A stretch of DNA of 64,000 nt from Flavobacteriales bacterium (GTDB lineage: Bacteria; Bacteroidota; Bacteroidia; NS11-12g; UBA955). The notes under the pieces were generated by a model, which had not been told where the DNA came from, made no database searches, and saw only the letters and a program-made list of their open reading frames with translations. Positions 62,466 through 64,000 of the stretch are shown in pieces. Position 1 is the stretch's first letter; each line of letters starts with the position of its first letter. The stretch covers positions 62,001-126,000 of the forward strand of contig CANMCY010000004.1 in the NCBI GenBank assembly GCA_947496375.1. The letters are read 5' to 3'. The position numbers and the translations under genes were made by a program.

Positions 62466-62473
62466 TATATTTG
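62466..62473 (+). promoter_or_regulatory. TATATTTG promoter box of the SUMF1-like gene
   Basis: TAnnTTTG match 32 bases before the ATG at 62506, with TTTTGTTGACA (62446-62456) upstream as a possible -33 element. Confidence 0.5.
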
Positions 62474-62505
62474 CACATTAATTCTTAATTAAAACTCAAA
62501 GTGCT

Positions 62506-64000
62506 ATGCGTAATTACTTTTTAATGTCTTTAATTTTTGTTGCGGGCGCTGTTAAAGCCAACAACATTGCCGTTACCAACGTTTCCCTGGCAGGCCAAAA
62601 CGTTTCGGCAGGCGTGAACAACGCGGCGAACTTCACTTACATTGAATTCGATTTATCCTGGGATAACTCCTGGAGAACCTCCTCTTCACCCGTAAACTGG
62701 GATGCCGCCTGGGTTTTTGTTAAATACCGAACGGTGGGTAGTAGTGTTTGGAATCATGTTAAGCTGGCTCCCAGCGGCCACAACAGCAGTGGTACCGGCA
62801 CTTCATATAGTGTTCAGGTGGGGCTTACCGATGAAAGCATAGCCCACAGCGCCACAACCAACCCGGCCGTAGGGGCCTTCATCTACCGCAGCGCCAATGG
62901 AACAGGCTCCTTTTCGGCTGCCGATATTCGCCTGAAATGGTTTTACCGCGATAACGGCGTGGGCGACAACGACATTGTGGATGTGGACGTGTATGCCATT
63001 GAGACGGTGTGGGTTCCTGATGGTAGTTTCTGGCTGGGTGATAATGGAAATGCTGGAGCAGGGGGAAGTGCTCTCGTATTGGATTATCCCTTTCATAAAG
63101 AAACAAGTCCCCGGACCGGTTTCGAAGTAACATCCGAATCTTCCATTCTTACCCAATCGACCGGGGGCGGCTCGACGACCGCTTTAAGTGCCTATTACCT
63201 AGGTTCTTTTACCTTACCTTCAGCTTTCCCTAAAGGATATACCGGCTTCTACTGCATGAAGTATGAATGTTCTCAGCAACAGTATGTTGATTTTTTGAAT
63301 GCTTTAAACTCAACCCAACAGACCAACCGAACCCCCGCAAACTATCTTAGCTTCAGGCAAATGATCACCTCATCGGCAGGGGTATTTTCAACCACCTTGC
63401 CCAGCGTTCCCACAAATAGCATCCACTGGATGGACCATGCTGCTTACCTGGACTGGGCCGGGCTGAGGCCCATGACAGAATTCGAATATGAAAAAGCAGC
63501 CCGTGGAACTGCAACCGCTGTAACCGACGAATATGCCTGGGGAAACACAAGCGCCACACAACATGTCGGCACAATAACTAACGGCGGCACCTCAACCGAG
63601 ATATCTGCCACAAGCGGCGCGAATTTGGCATATCATGGCGCTGGAGCATCAACAGGACCCATTCGTGTTGGGGCCTTTGCTAATTCCGGAACCTCGCGCA
63701 CCACCTCGGGTGCTTCATTTTACGGCATCATGGAACTTTCCGGTAACCTAGCAGAACTTGTTGTTTCAGTACAGGGTACCACCTACAGCGGGGTGCATGG
63801 TGATGGTTCCCTAACATCAGCCGGTCACGGAGACGTAACCAACTGGCCCGGGCTTAGCAGCGGTGCCATAACAGGTGCAGGTACCACGGGAACCAGGGGA
63901 GGCGGGTATAGTTCTGACTATATCCACCGTTGCAAAATTGCAGATCGCTATTTGGCGAGCACTAATATTAGCCTCCGAAGTGCACTTGTAGGTATTCGCG
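62506..64000 (+). CDS. Secreted formylglycine-generating-enzyme-like protein (SUMF1 domain), cut by window edge
   Basis: 498 codons are visible and the frame is open to base 64000. The signal peptide is MRNYFLMSLIFVAGAVKA. Residues about 20-165 form an unassigned strand-rich domain (FDLSWDNSWRTSSSPVNWD; FYRDNGVGDNDIVDVDVYAI). From about 170 (VWVPDGSFWLGDN) the SUMF1 fold follows: YCMKYECSQQQYVDFLN, LRPMTEFEYEKAARGT, GIMELSGNLAELV and, at the edge, SLRSALVGIR. At the usual place of the active-site Cys pair the sequence is RGGGYSSDYIHRCKIADR, lacking the first Cys, so formylglycine formation is doubtful. A T9SS domain may lie beyond the edge. Confidence 0.85.
   Translation, partial: MRNYFLMSLIFVAGAVKANNIAVTNVSLAGQNVSAGVNNAANFTYIEFDLSWDNSWRTSSSPVNWDAAWVFVKYRTVGSSVWNHVKLAPSGHNSSGTGTSYSVQVGLTDESIAHSATTNPAVGAFIYRSANGTGSFSAADIRLKWFYRDNGVGDNDIVDVDVYAIETVWVPDGSFWLGDNGNAGAGGSALVLDYPFHKETSPRTGFEVTSESSILTQSTGGGSTTALSAYYLGSFTLPSAFPKGYTGFYCMKYECSQQQYVDFLNALNSTQQTNRTPANYLSFRQMITSSAGVFSTTLPSVPTNSIHWMDHAAYLDWAGLRPMTEFEYEKAARGTATAVTDEYAWGNTSATQHVGTITNGGTSTEISATSGANLAYHGAGASTGPIRVGAFANSGTSRTTSGASFYGIMELSGNLAELVVSVQGTTYSGVHGDGSLTSAGHGDVTNWPGLSSGAITGAGTTGTRGGGYSSDYIHRCKIADRYLASTNISLRSALVGIR

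Noticed and set aside
62803-63156. Minus-strand frame opposite the SUMF1-like gene
   Set aside because: The plus-strand frame shows a signal peptide and SUMF1 motifs running through this interval; the minus frame has neither.
1-64000. tRNA, rRNA, insertion sequences, prophage and attachment sites
   Set aside because: Nothing resembling a tRNA T-arm in a cloverleaf, an rRNA segment, a transposase or an integrase was found by reading; a covariance-model search could still reveal a missed RNA.

Overview
The window is chromosomal DNA of a member of the Bacteroidota, probably a free-living type with a type IX secretion system. Supporting signs are proteins ending in T9SS sorting domains or a gliding-type C-terminal domain, a CarB without its allosteric domain, a long NusB, DUF6089 and DUF1573 proteins, frequent TTG and GTG starts, and almost no Shine-Dalgarno sequences. 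Instead there are more than twenty copies of the phylum's TAnnTTTG promoter box, many only 4-8 bases before the start codon. No rRNA, tRNA, insertion sequence, prophage or CRISPR array was recognised.

Layout. 1-13.9 kb: housekeeping and envelope genes (glycogen synthase fragment, panC, dtd, carB, a PhoH ATPase, threonine aldolase) and a short sugar/glycosyltransferase operon (GDP-fucose synthase plus two glycosyltransferases). 14-27 kb: a mostly plus-strand block with ssb, an active/inactive M16 protease pair, a gliding-type secreted protein, ybeY, mnmG, an Ig-like lipoprotein, pheS, lpxH and prfA. Four parS-like palindromes lie between 18.8 and 23.1 kb. The 381-base AT-rich gap before pheS has DnaA-box-like motifs and an almost pure A/T tract, so this may be the replication origin region. 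27-30 kb: purQ, a DUF6089 protein and a reductase on the minus strand, plus a possible 32-residue microprotein with an unusually strong Shine-Dalgarno sequence.

30-41 kb is the accessory centre of the window. A membrane-anchored AraC-type regulator is followed by two tandem paralogous giant secreted proteins of about 1,500 residues. Each has a long signal peptide, a glycine-rich region, Ig-like modules, a C-type-lectin-like domain and a T9SS sorting domain. The second copy is broken by one in-frame TAG at codon 78, while the remaining 4.3 kb is open.

41-64 kb: aroQ, rbfA, a LolE-type permease, an L,D-transpeptidase, pth, comB, a B12-binding protein with an enoyl-CoA hydratase, the nusB-DUF1573-yajC-coaE cluster, era, a GH16 glycosidase, polA, a TPR protein, and an lptC/outer-membrane protein/coaX cluster. 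Two toxin-antitoxin modules (MntA-HepT and HigB-HigA type) flank polA and the TPR gene. The right edge cuts a secreted formylglycine-generating-enzyme-like protein.
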